Assembly (NCBI RefSeq): GCF_000210295.1
Contig: NC_026740.1
Span: 1,743,691-1,807,690 of the forward strand
Source: Trypanosoma brucei gambiense DAL972
Taxonomy: Eukaryota > Euglenozoa > Kinetoplastea > Trypanosomatida > Trypanosomatidae
DNA length: 64,000 nucleotides
Direction: 5' to 3'
Part shown: in pieces, positions 23,058 to 33,138 of the stretch
Layout: each line of letters opens with the position of its first letter
Numbering within the stretch: the first letter of the stretch is position 1
Made by a program: the position numbers and the translations under genes
Notes under the pieces: generated by a model
Database searches by the model: none
What the model saw: the letters and a program-made list of their open reading frames with translations, nothing else
What the model was told of the DNA's origin: nothing

Positions 23058-26000
23058 CGCCGGTATCGTATCACTGCTGAATATCGTTGTTATTTTCTAC
23101 GCCTTTTTCAGTTTGGGAATAGTGGCACACCTCAAACTTAAATGTGATGCAGAGCCGCAAGCCCTCTTTTATTCTTCCTTCACCTTAACCCACACACGCA
23201 CACACACACACACGCCACACGCAAACCAAATAACAAAAAGAAAAAAAGAATCCTCCCTCTTTACCAGCACAACAACTGCCGCTATGGAAAAGGTAAATAA
23301 TAATAATGATAATAATAATAATAATAATGTTGCTGCTGTTGCTGCTGCTCTACCTGTCAAAATATATATAAAGAAACAAAAAAAAAGGAGATAGCACACA
23401 ACGAAAAGCATTGATGAGGGTAACACATGGTTGCAGCCAAAAGGCGGGGAGATAATCATACAAAACACCACGATCGATAAACAAAAAAAAAAAAAATAGT
23501 ACTGAGTGGAAGGTAAAACAGTCAACGTAAGCATAGTGGAAATAATAACAATAACAACAACAATAATAATGGTAATGGTAATGGTAGTGATAATAATGAC
23601 AACAGTAAATGATATAATGATAGTAATGAAGAGAAATATGAACGGGAAGGTACAAAAAGGGGGGCAGTAATCAATACTCCTTCCCTTAATTTAATAGTGT
23701 CGATCTCGCGCCCAGCAACAAAACAAAAAGCAGAAATCCCCGCAACGTCCTGCAAAAAAAAAAAAGGCAAACAAAAAAATAGATAAATATATAAACATTG
23801 CGGTGGAATACATATATATATATATTTATATATATATGTATATATATGTATGAAAGGGGGAAATACGCATGAGAATGGAAAAAAACTCAAAGTCATTACG
23901 AGGATTCTGGAATAATTTGAGAAGCAAAGTAAAGAAAAGTTGCAACTACAGCTAACAGGAGCTCGCGCACAAAAAATGTTTGTTTTGTTTTGTTTGTTTC
24001 CTCCTCCTGATCCTCCTCCTTCCTTCTTTTTGGTGTGTTAAATAAGGGCACCATTCCATGTAATGAGTTCACAAACACACAAAATACAGAAACACGAAAA
24101 TATTAAAAGCAAAAGTAATTTTACTTCTTCGGTCAAATCGCATGTCACTGGTCCGAATAAAACTGTAAAAATAATAACACATCATTTGCATTGCCTTCCG
24201 TTATTTCCTTCCCTTATCTCACACATTTCCCCCATCTATTATTTCCCCTTCATATCTCGCACACGCAACAAAAGATGAGGGGGGATAAAAAAAAAACAAA
24301 CAAAAAAAAACACGCACCCGCACATAAATACAAAAATACAAAAAAACATAAAAATATAAAATATAAAATAATGACACACAAGCGCACATATTTTTTTTGT
24401 AAAAAAAAAAAAATGCATCTACATGCAAAAACATACATATAATTATAATTATGTATCCTCATACCTTCATGCGTTTAGATGTTTACCGAGCACACGGTGA
24501 ATGAAATACATAAGAAGCAAGCAGCAGTGTAAAAACAAAAAAAAAAAGAAAAAATAGAGAGAAAAAAAAAAGAACAAAAACAAACAAACAAACTCGCAAC
24601 GCAATGAAAAAAATAGGAAGGAAACGATTAAATTTTTAAAAAAAGGAAAAAATGGAAAAAGGGGGAGCGATCGCAAAAAAAAAAAAAAGTTAAAAGAAAG
24701 CAACGGAAAAATAAAAAGAAGTGTTGCCCCTTTCCTTTCATTCCTTCTTTTTTTTTTCTTTGCTCCCAGTCGCGCGAGTGTTTTATGTCACTGTTTAAAA
24801 GAAGGCCGTTAACTCAATTTATTTCCTTCCTTATGTCAGTTTCCATAATAATTCCTCTTATATATATTAGTATTATTATTACTATTATTCCCCTTTCTTT
24901 CTTTCTTTCACAAATTTTGTTTTTTTTCTTGTTTTTTAACGTACTTACGCTTCGAATATGCAAAATATCAGCAACAACCGCAAACACATATCTTCTACCT
25001 TTTTTCTCTCTTTTTTATTTTTCTTTTTTTTTTCAAACAAATGCAGAGAGAGGGGAGAACAAAAAACAAAAAAAAGAAAAAAAAAAGAAGCACATGTAAA
25101 AAAAAAAAAACGACCACAATAAAACAAGTTTTACTACAACATAAAGCAGTTCACTCACTCCAGGAATCACGAGGTGGCGCTGCTTCTCAGCAGCATTTCT
25201 CAAAAATAAAAAAATAAAAACTCCTTTAAACCCCTTCTGTTGGGGATTTATTTCATAATTGAAAAAAAAACGGAAGAGGAACAAATTAAGAGCACTAAAA
25301 CACGACACGTGAGACAAAACTGAAAAGAAGAAAAAAAGGAAAGAGAAAAACAACGCAGAAAGACAAAAAAAAGGAAAGAAGCCCCAAGAAAAATAAATAA
25401 AAATCAAAAAAATGCATACGGTGCTGTAAATCAACATATATTTGATCATGCAACGTCACTTATTCACACTTTTCTTCTCATTTTCTTTTCCTTTATTATT
25501 ATCACTACAAAAATAACAATAACAAACCGAAGCTAACGCTTTTTCCACGCTGGTAAAGTAAAATACAAGACGTTTCTAAGGAACTGAAAACAGAAACGAA
25601 ACAAAACAACAAATGGACAACCAATTATTTTTTAAAAAAAATAAAAATAAACACTTTTTCTCCTATTTTTTTTCCCCCCTCGTTTCGACGATACTGGTGT
25701 GTTTTACCTTTTCGTTCTTTTCTCGTTCATCCATGGGTTATTTAGCCCCGTAACTTTAGTTTTTTTCAGGAAAAACAAACAAACAAAACAAACAAACGGA
25801 AGGAAAGAAGGAAGGAACGGAAAGAAAAAAAAATGGATCGAAGAAGGAAAAGAGGCAGAACCTGCCGTGCATGACGTCATTAAATTCATCGCCGTGGAGA
25901 CGCAACGCTGGTGGGGTGACGCCACATGTGTGAGAGTTGGAAAATCAAAATAACAATAATAATTACTATTATTATTATTATTACTATTTATTATTTATTG

Positions 26001-26771
26001 TTGTTAGTGGCAACTCATCACCACACGTCAGGTCGCAACACTTCACGCATCTCCGCTCATTTTTTTTTCACTTCCATCACCATTTTTTTTATCTCCATCG
26101 CTACTTAGTTCCTCAAATTTACCTTCCCAAAAGCGTTATATCCCTTCACTCGTATACTTCCCTTCGTTTCCTCTCTTTCTCTCTATGAAATAAATATTTT
26201 TTTTTTCATACTGTTCTTGCTATTGTTGCGCTCCTAACATATCCGCATCATCCGAACATATGTTTCCCTCTTTTTTACCTCATTTTAACATTTGCTTTAT
26301 TTTAGCTTCCATTTCACTTTGATTGTTTGTTTGTTTGTTACATCACAGACACTCCCTTTTTTTTTTTTGAAACTCTTTAGTTCTGCGTTCCTCTCGCCTT
26401 GTTGTTCACACATACACAAACACAAACACGTAAACAATCGTACAAATCACAAATCCTCATGATCATTTCACTTCGTTGGCACGGTTTCATATCCTTTTCC
26501 TCGTCGTGTTGTGCCGGTGGGAATCGTTTCACTTCTGCTCTTGACGAAAAAACACATTTTGGTCCAAAAGCCATTAGGAATAGTGACATGTACACGTACG
26601 CATACTTTAGTTCCTCCTTTCCTTCACTATCTGATGGGGTCTTTGCCTTCTTCTCTTTTTCCTTTTTTTTATTTTTTAATCACTCCCAATGGCCCTTACA
26701 ATCCAATTACTTTGTGACTTTATGAATTCACGTAACCGCGCGTTATCCCCTTATCCAAACCCTTGCTTAAC
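23058..26771. other. Longest intergenic region, 3.7 kb, low complexity
   Basis: No credible gene. It lies between the stop of the unknown 442-residue gene and the start of the BTB-RCC1 gene. Contents: (CA)n at about 23190-23213, (AAT)n and GTAATG-type repeats at 23296-23330 and 23560-23640, (TA)n at 23813-23851, many A/T homopolymers at 24290-25700. It is long enough for one more gene, but no open frame has convincing composition. Likely a very long 3' UTR. Confidence 0.5.
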
Positions 26772-28100
26772 TTAATTCGTCCGTTCATGGTAAGAAACAG
26801 CCTGCTGGAGCAGCTTTTGGTACTCCTCTTCCGTGGAGGCATTGTCGTGCAGCATTGCTTGCTGCTCCCGCAGCAGTAGGGAAAATTTATCCTTATTCGT
26901 TAAATGTTGGGCCCCTTTCGCGCTGGCTCGGAGTTGCACCAACACTTCTTCCTTCGCTTTTGCACTGGTAGGAAGTGTAAATTTTACTACTTTGATTTCA
27001 TTGAGGTTAACAACAGCCGTGGACGGGTTTTTCGGACCTCGTGAGCTGCTTTGAGGTCGTGCGTTGGGGGCGCTAAGGTGTTGGCGTGGTGGTTGCTCCC
27101 CATTGGAGGATTTACTGCCATGCCAAACTTGCCGCAACTCCTCCAGGTACTTCTCCGCTTCCTTAACAATTTTATCGTGTTGAGAAAGGCCCTCCAAACT
27201 CTCCCGTTCCATAGCTTCCTGCTCCCTCAGAAGGTCTTGAAGACGTTTTTTACTGTCCTCTTCACACGGTGCAACGCGGCCAGAGTAAACCTTGGGGGGC
27301 CTCAGTTCCTTCCTTTTCGTATTGCCATTGCTGTTTAAGTCCTTGCCCCGGCTAAAGCATTCGCCGCTGGTATTCTCTTCATGGGTCAGTTTGTCGCTGC
27401 TGTTGTTGTTGCTATTCGTGACGGTATCGCCCTTCTCCGCGAGCGACGGAAGCTTTAAGGAGTCTGCTTTAGAGTTGTTAATGTTCTGGCCGGTACTGTT
27501 TCGGCATGGAAGTCCTGTTGAGGAGGAAATTAGAATGCTTGGAGGGTTCGCTTCCATCCCCGCATCACCAAAAATGGGCTGATACCGTGGTTCTTCCACT
27601 TCAACAACGTCAACAACATGAACATTACTCACTCCCTGGGCAGAAGCTCCGTGACGATCCGTGACATCCCCCACATCCGTGCTGAGAATGCTAAATACCG
27701 GAGTGGCAGCGGCTGGAGTGTAGCGAACGGGCTGCTCAGTCGTCTTTTGCTCCTCCACAAGCACAACACTCGTATGCCGCGAGCCTGGCGACGAATGGGC
27801 TGTTGTGGAGCTTAAACACAATGACGCGGCTGCCGCAGTCTTTTGAACAGCCTTGCCGTCGCGGCATGCGTCTGTAGTGGTGGCACATGTGAAGGAAGGA
27901 GAAAGTTGCTGTTGATCCAACACTGGAAGGTGCTCATCGCCACTAACCGACACGGCAATACTGCTGGCCGTTGTGTTGCGGCTGCCATTAACACCCCGAA
28001 TGTCTGGAAATAGCTCAATTGATACACGGGCATTGCGGACCCCTTGACTCTCTAGAAACTCACGCACACCGCAGCTGAGCGCGGTTTTGGAATGGAACAT
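26772..28100 (-). CDS. Conserved-looking protein of unknown function with C-terminal repeat
   Basis: 442 residues from the first ATG at 28100; the frame extends two codons to a TTG. I do not recognise the family. Residues 1-35 look folded (CGVREFLESQGVR, then an IELFPDI strand), followed by about 230 Ser/Thr/Asn-rich, probably disordered residues. The C-terminal third is charged and helical and contains two related segments: LLREQEAMERESLEGL... and LLREQQAMLHDNAST..., each followed by a helix ending in a Lys/Gln/Glu-rich run. Between them is a VVKFTLPTSAKAKEEVLVQLRASAKG stretch that may pair with the N-terminal region. No membrane segment. The upstream splice acceptor at 28181-28182 fits this start. 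Confidence 0.75.
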   Translation of the reverse strand: MFHSKTALSCGVREFLESQGVRNARVSIELFPDIRGVNGSRNTTASSIAVSVSGDEHLPVLDQQQLSPSFTCATTTDACRDGKAVQKTAAAASLCLSSTTAHSSPGSRHTSVVLVEEQKTTEQPVRYTPAAATPVFSILSTDVGDVTDRHGASAQGVSNVHVVDVVEVEEPRYQPIFGDAGMEANPPSILISSSTGLPCRNSTGQNINNSKADSLKLPSLAEKGDTVTNSNNNSSDKLTHEENTSGECFSRGKDLNSNGNTKRKELRPPKVYSGRVAPCEEDSKKRLQDLLREQEAMERESLEGLSQHDKIVKEAEKYLEELRQVWHGSKSSNGEQPPRQHLSAPNARPQSSSRGPKNPSTAVVNLNEIKVVKFTLPTSAKAKEEVLVQLRASAKGAQHLTNKDKFSLLLREQQAMLHDNASTEEEYQKLLQQAVSYHERTN

Positions 28101-28180
28101 ATGCAAATCACGTCTTCTCCCTACCTTTCAGTAAACTTCGGGCTGGTTAGACTAGTTACTCCTCCCGAGGGGTTTACCTT

Positions 28181-28199
28181 CTGAAAAGAAAAAAAAATG
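28181..28199 (-). promoter_or_regulatory. Probable trans-splice acceptor of the 442-residue gene
   Basis: Minus strand: an uninterrupted T/C tract over 28183-28197 is followed directly by AG at 28182-28181. The resulting 5' UTR would be about 80 nt to the ATG at 28100. Confidence 0.6.
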
Positions 28200-28923
28200 G
28201 AGATACTCCTCCAAAAAGAACTGTTTGACGGTCACCTTTTTTTTTTTTTTGATATCTGCGGGCCGGTGGCTAGAGTTGCAAATGGAAGCAACAGCTCTCG
28301 CGCTTTTCTCCGACGCGTGTAGACTACGGAAGCGAAACAATGAAGAAAATAATAAAGAAAACATTCGGAAGAAGAATAGGGCTCGTACTCACTGGATGGA
28401 AATAATCTTGAAATAGGTGCACAAGCAGTTGCGTAACCTCGTATGGACTACGACTGCGACCACAAGAGGGAAAAAAATCAGTGTGAGGAGCATTTATTAA
28501 ACATGTTCCTCGAGACCATATATCGGTAGGCGCACGTGACCCACCACGTCGCCCAACGGTTACCAGCACATGAGAGAAATACCTCACACGCCACCCTTCA
28601 ACTTAAATTACTCCTTTGGCCCATAAATACCCACTACGACGGCCAGCAAACCTTGTTACTGTACACACAATAGACTTTAAAAAGTACGAACGTTATTTTC
28701 ATCCTCACTAGCACACGATACTCCCCACGCCTTTTCAAAACACCAAGTGTCAACGCCACCCCTCCTGCGCTCTCCTTTGCACACACCACACACACAAACA
28801 CATATACATACAAACACATATACATGTACATACGCACCACGGGCCCTGTATGGAGTAAACAAATGGTTCGGCACTACTGGAAAGGGCTGCAACGAACCAG
28901 CAGAACAGCAGGTGGGCGCGTTG
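28200..28923. other. Intergenic region, NDUFV2 to unknown gene
   Basis: No gene seen; expected NDUFV2 3' UTR. Contains a poly-T run at about 28236-28250 and a CA/CATA-rich patch at about 28785-28825. Confidence 0.55.
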
Positions 28924-29745
28924 CTACTTCTTCGCTGCGCCGCCGGTGGAGGCGCCTGGTTGTACCGGTTTCGCATCTAAGTCCCTGCAATACGGCTTTG
29001 GTGGCTCTTTCATAAAAATTGACGTTCTGCCACCTGCCGGTTCCGACCATCGACGGTCTTCTCGACACGTCCCCACCTTAAATGGGCGCCCTTCACGTAA
29101 GTTCTCAATCAGTTCCTTGACACTATCCCACGTAAGGTCTTCCACAAAGTCATATGAAAAATGTGGTGGCCGACTGTAGTCGCTTACCACAAGCATGGGT
29201 GCGTTCACACAAGCCCCAAGGCACTGCATCTCACCCAGCGTAATGAGTCCGTCACGGGTTGTACCATGCATTTTCACATTGAGGTATGCCTCGGTGCGGT
29301 GGACGAGTTCGTCACAGCCACATAGCATGCAGGGGGTTGTGACGCAGAACTGAATGTGATATTTTCCCACAGGTTGGCGGTTGAACATGGAGTAAAACGT
29401 GACTGTTTCAAATACCTGCATTGGAGGCACCTCACAGATGCGGGCAATTTTGTACATGGCCGTCACTGGGATGTACCCGCCCTGTTGCCGTTGTGCGAGG
29501 TGCAGCAGTGGAATAATGGCGCTCCTGCGGCGGCTGCGCGGAAACTTAGGGAGGATGACGTTGTTGATCTCCTCATAGCTTGCCATCGTGAAGTCCCATG
29601 GGATGCGAGTGTTGTTGGTGTCGGTGTTGTGATGCCGAACCTCGCCGTGGATCACTCGTCGGGGAGAACAGACGGGAAAAGGAACCACGCATCCTGTAAG
29701 AGCAGGAATAATGGGGGGTAAATTGGCCCCAGCTCGACGCCACAT
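28924..29745 (-). CDS. NDUFV2: NADH:ubiquinone oxidoreductase 24 kDa subunit (NDUFV2/NuoE)
   Basis: 273 residues, ATG at 29745. Complex I peripheral-arm subunit that carries the [2Fe-2S] cluster N1a beside the flavin subunit, in the mitochondrial matrix. The four cluster cysteines are visible: the CVTTPC pair near residue 134 and the CLGAC pair near 177. Family landmarks between the N-terminus and the cluster include HLAQRQQGGYIP and FETVTFYSMF. The first 40 or so residues are basic and hydroxylated with few acids, as in a mitochondrial presequence. The C-terminus has an extra Lys/Pro-rich tail. Complex I is present but largely dispensable in cultured T. brucei (established knowledge). Confidence 0.95.
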   Translation of the reverse strand: MWRRAGANLPPIIPALTGCVVPFPVCSPRRVIHGEVRHHNTDTNNTRIPWDFTMASYEEINNVILPKFPRSRRRSAIIPLLHLAQRQQGGYIPVTAMYKIARICEVPPMQVFETVTFYSMFNRQPVGKYHIQFCVTTPCMLCGCDELVHRTEAYLNVKMHGTTRDGLITLGEMQCLGACVNAPMLVVSDYSRPPHFSYDFVEDLTWDSVKELIENLREGRPFKVGTCREDRRWSEPAGGRTSIFMKEPPKPYCRDLDAKPVQPGASTGGAAKK

Positions 29746-31097
29746 CCTCCCGCGAGCTCAAAATTGTACCCGCGCCGGTTCGTGATTTATCCTAACTGCG
29801 TACCTTACTGGGGTCGTCCCGACGCACCTTACTCCCACGTGGCACGGACTAGAACACAAACGCACTGAACGATACTACAAAATTGCTAATACTGCTCCTA
29901 TTGCTAGAAATGGGACAACAAAACTCAACCCTGCTGTACTACAAAGTATATATATATATATATATATATATAACTCCAAACAACTGCAAATAAGTGGATA
30001 AAACAATCCCAAGAATATTAATACTTTCTCCGGGAAATCAGCCACAACTCCCAATACTTCCCTGTACGCTAACGGTGTTGTCAAGCAAAGAAAAAAAAGA
30101 TGGAAGAGGCAACAATTCAGGTAGAAACAACGAGGCAAGCAACACGTGAAGGCAACGAAGCACGGTGACCCCAACCACCACGCATCAACAAGCACATACA
30201 CAAATACACACAACACCAACGGTTAACGAAAGGGGAAAGAAGATCAGAGTCGTGAATAATGTAACGAACTTCCGGGTGGCTACGCTCCAAAAAAAAAAAA
30301 CACTGCGGGCACCGTTCCTGGGGCACGAGGTAAGCTAAACTAACTCTCCCATCCTCCTATTTTCCTTTTCGTTCATCTACGCTCACACACCTCCCCCTCT
30401 CCCTCTCCTACTTTCCCCAATCTGCAGCACTTCATTCCCAAAGGGTGGCACGGGTGTCTTCTTGGGGATGTGCGGTCGTTATGTTGAAACGGAGGCAAAT
30501 GATTTAGAAAGGAAAAGCAAAAAAAAGAAAAATGAGAAGCACGAAGGGCCTGAGCAAGTGAGGAGAATGAATGAAAAGGGGGACTGAACGAGTAACAAAT
30601 TTGCATTACCCGCCAAATGGAAGTCTCACTACGTTTGAAGGGGAGGGTCACTAGCACTCACCACAGCAGGATTAGTAACTCTCGCCACATCCCCCTCCTT
30701 CCTCCTTTCTTAACCCCACCATTATTCCCCCTCCCCCTTCCTCACACCGGCATTCGAAGAGGTCTATCTAACTTGCAGTTTAGATCGACAGCGCAAGTGA
30801 GTACAAGTGCCGCCAACCTAAACCACTCTGTAACGCTGGCAGCGTACGGCGATCGTTGTTGTGGGTGCTGTTTCGACAGTGCTGCGCCCCATGCGGTGAA
30901 GATGGAATAAAATTTCCAATAGAGAAGCGGCAGAAAAGGAAGAGGTGAGTTGGAGAAGCACGCCAGCACACGAAATGCTGCGCAGACTCTTCCTTAACGT
31001 AAACATTACATCAACTTCACCACCGACGTCCTTTCTATCCTCCCTCCCCTCTTCTTCCTGTTCACCGAAAGCACTGACAAACCCTCCACATCGATTT
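29746..31097. other. Intergenic region upstream of NDUFV2
   Basis: No credible gene. Holds the NDUFV2 splice region and DNA downstream of the candidate short gene at 31098-31634. A 26-bp (TA)n lies at 29947-29972. Short frames on both strands have no recognisable family. Confidence 0.5.
29947..29972. repeat. (TA)n microsatellite
   Basis: 26 bp of alternating TA, about 200 bp upstream of the NDUFV2 start codon. Confidence 0.9.
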
Positions 31098-31634
31098 TTA
31101 TTCAACTCCTATGTGGGTCGAGCAACAAGGAAAGGGGGAAGTGGAGAAGGGGGCTGTCCCACAGATGTTAACCGTCCTCGGCACTTCCCCGTATGGTAGA
31201 ATGGAAATGTGAAGCGTACGAACGGTAATGTAAGTAAAAAAAAAGAGGAAAATGGGGTGTTGCGTGGAGGGAAAGCGCCAATGCGCAGAGGCCGCGGTTT
31301 CCCCCCCCAAAAAAAAAACTTCCATGCTGCACACCCCAGTACTTTTGTGGTCACAAGCGTACCTCTTTTTTTTACATACCCTTCTCCCCTCTCCAATCCT
31401 CTCCCCCCACACTCGATCTGTACAGTGCAGGAAGCGCTCCAAATGATCATCCCTGTTTTGCCGCCGCGCTCCCCTCAGAAGCATGAACTGCTTGGCTCCA
31501 TACGCACCGCGCCAAAAGTGGAAGCACACAGCCGTCACAGCAGCAAAGGAGAACACAAAAAATAAAAAATAAATTGACGCGCACCATTTCTTAGCGGCAG
31601 GAGGTGGGTAAACGATCATTTTGGTTGTTCCCAT
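31098..31634 (-). CDS. Possible small membrane protein (uncertain)
   Basis: Open frame of 178 residues with an ATG at 31634, between H2A.Z and NDUFV2 on the expected strand. The first 85 residues look like real protein: a short basic lead, one hydrophobic segment (residues about 19-38, IYFLFFVFSFAAVTAV) and a charged tail with RGARRQNRDDHLERF. The second half crosses A runs read as Phe and is probably not coding, so the true end may differ or the 3' part may be frame-shifted. A T-rich tract followed by AG near 31762 could serve as splice acceptor. No family recognised. Confidence 0.3.
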   Translation of the reverse strand: MGTTKMIVYPPPAAKKWCASIYFLFFVFSFAAVTAVCFHFWRGAYGAKQFMLLRGARRQNRDDHLERFLHCTDRVWGERIGEGRRVCKKKRYACDHKSTGVCSMEVFFLGGETAASAHWRFPSTQHPIFLFFFTYITVRTLHISILPYGEVPRTVNICGTAPFSTSPFPCCSTHIGVE

Positions 31635-32119
31635 ACGCACAAACACACACTAAAACGGGCCACCTCTCCCGTACTGCTCTGCGTCGCCACCACCACCATC
31701 GATCACCTAATCTCTAATTTCTAGTTGCCCTCATCTCAGGCCTTCTGTGAGGTAGTGGTACTGGACATAACAAAAAATGTAACAAAATACCTCACCCCCC
31801 CCTTTCCTCCATCCACTTTCTGCAAACCATCATCTCATAAGTGGCAAACACACACGCAGACACACTCACACTTCCTTCCTGGCCCCTTCATCCTGAACTC
31901 TTTCTTTCTCCCCCCTCCCCAGATGACGTTTGTTCTGTTCTGCACCTGCTTGGTCTTCCTCTTCTCTTTCATTTAAATATATCCAACTTCTGTGTACAGT
32001 GCATTCTTACCTCCCTCCTCTCATCCTTACTTCCTTCGGGGCCCTTCTCTATTAAACATCTAGCGAGCTGAAGGCAACAACAACAGAGCATAAAAGTGAA
32101 CAATTCACCTCCCTCTGGT
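31635..32119. other. Intergenic region downstream of H2A.Z
   Basis: Pyrimidine-rich on the plus strand; expected H2A.Z 3' UTR. No other element seen. Confidence 0.5.
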
Positions 32120-32659
32120 CTACGAGCCCCTCTTCGATTTCTTGATGATTTTCTTTTCCAGGCTCTTGTGCACAAATGGCACCACACCTCCCCGGGCAAT
32201 TGTGGCGTTAACTATCTGGTTCAGCTCCTCGTCACCACGAATAGCCAGCAGGAGATGCCGCGGTTTGATGCGCTCCGTTTTCTGCGCCTTAGCTGCAGCT
32301 CCAGCGAGCTCAATTACCTCCGACGTCAAGTACTCAAGCAGCGCAGCACAGTAAATTGCGGCACTCGCACCACAGCGCTGCTTGCGGTTCAGTCCGTCCT
32401 TTAAACGCGAGTGAATGCGACCGACGGGGAAGTTGAGGTCAGCGCGGGCTGCGCGGGTCATCTTGTCGCGCCGACCGGCTTTACCGCCAGTTTTACCTCC
32501 TCGCTTGCCTTTTCCTTTACCTTTCCCCTTGCCGTGCGCCGGACCAACGGCCTTCCCACCGAGCTTTCCACCGGTGAGGGCACTCGCCTGCTCGGGACTC
32601 ATCGCCACGCCGCCGACGAGGGGGGCCTGAGGCACCGCATCATCACCTGTAAGAGACAT
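32120..32659 (-). CDS. H2AZ: Histone variant H2A.Z
   Basis: 179 residues, ATG at 32659. The histone fold (about residues 70-165) has the H2A signature AGLxFPVGR in the form ADLNFPVGR and the H2A.Z-like [13 protein letters not shown] and [14 protein letters not shown] segments. The N-terminal tail is unusually long, about 60 residues, with an alternating Gly-Lys block ([12 protein letters not shown]), a target for acetylation. In trypanosomes H2A.Z pairs with the variant H2B.V and marks RNA polymerase II start regions, which are typically divergent strand-switch regions such as the one at 50-51 kb in this same window. Single copy here. Confidence 0.96.
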   Translation of the reverse strand: MSLTGDDAVPQAPLVGGVAMSPEQASALTGGKLGGKAVGPAHGKGKGKGKGKRGGKTGGKAGRRDKMTRAARADLNFPVGRIHSRLKDGLNRKQRCGASAAIYCAALLEYLTSEVIELAGAAAKAQKTERIKPRHLLLAIRGDEELNQIVNATIARGGVVPFVHKSLEKKIIKKSKRGS

Positions 32660-32820
32660 GACGCAAGTGCTTTAAATGTGGTTACTGTGTACAACTGAAT
32701 AAACCAGTGAGTTTTTATTCGTTCGTGTCCGTGTATAATGCGCTTTAGGCTCTGGCACCGAGATCCACGTACTCTACCTTTTCCTCTTTCCTTCTGCGTA
32801 GCCAAATGACATGTGCACGG

Positions 32821-32855
<35 letters not shown>

Positions 32856-33138
32856 AGAGATCAAGAACGGGAGAACATTCGAGAGATGGTTCAAGAAATG
32901 GGATCAAAAATGGACTTTACAATTCTGAGGGGTGTAGACACAGACCATAAGAGAAATCACTGGTAACTACGAAGAGAAAGAACGGAAACTGCCGAAAGAA
33001 GCCGCTGCCATCGTAAACAGATCAAATGGCAACTATATCTAGTTATTAATACCTTCTTCCATAAGCGTACATGGAGCGATGACGTTAGCAAATCTTTGCC
33101 TCGCCTTCGCCAGCCGTCTAGTGTTGGTACCGCCGCGG
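32660..33138. other. Intergenic region, RING-ePHD gene to H2A.Z
   Basis: No gene seen. Contains a 31-bp (AT)n at 32823-32853, apparently within the 5' UTR or 3' UTR junction. Confidence 0.55.
32823..32853. repeat. (AT)n microsatellite upstream of H2A.Z
   Basis: 31 bp of alternating AT about 165 bp upstream of the H2A.Z start codon. Confidence 0.9.
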
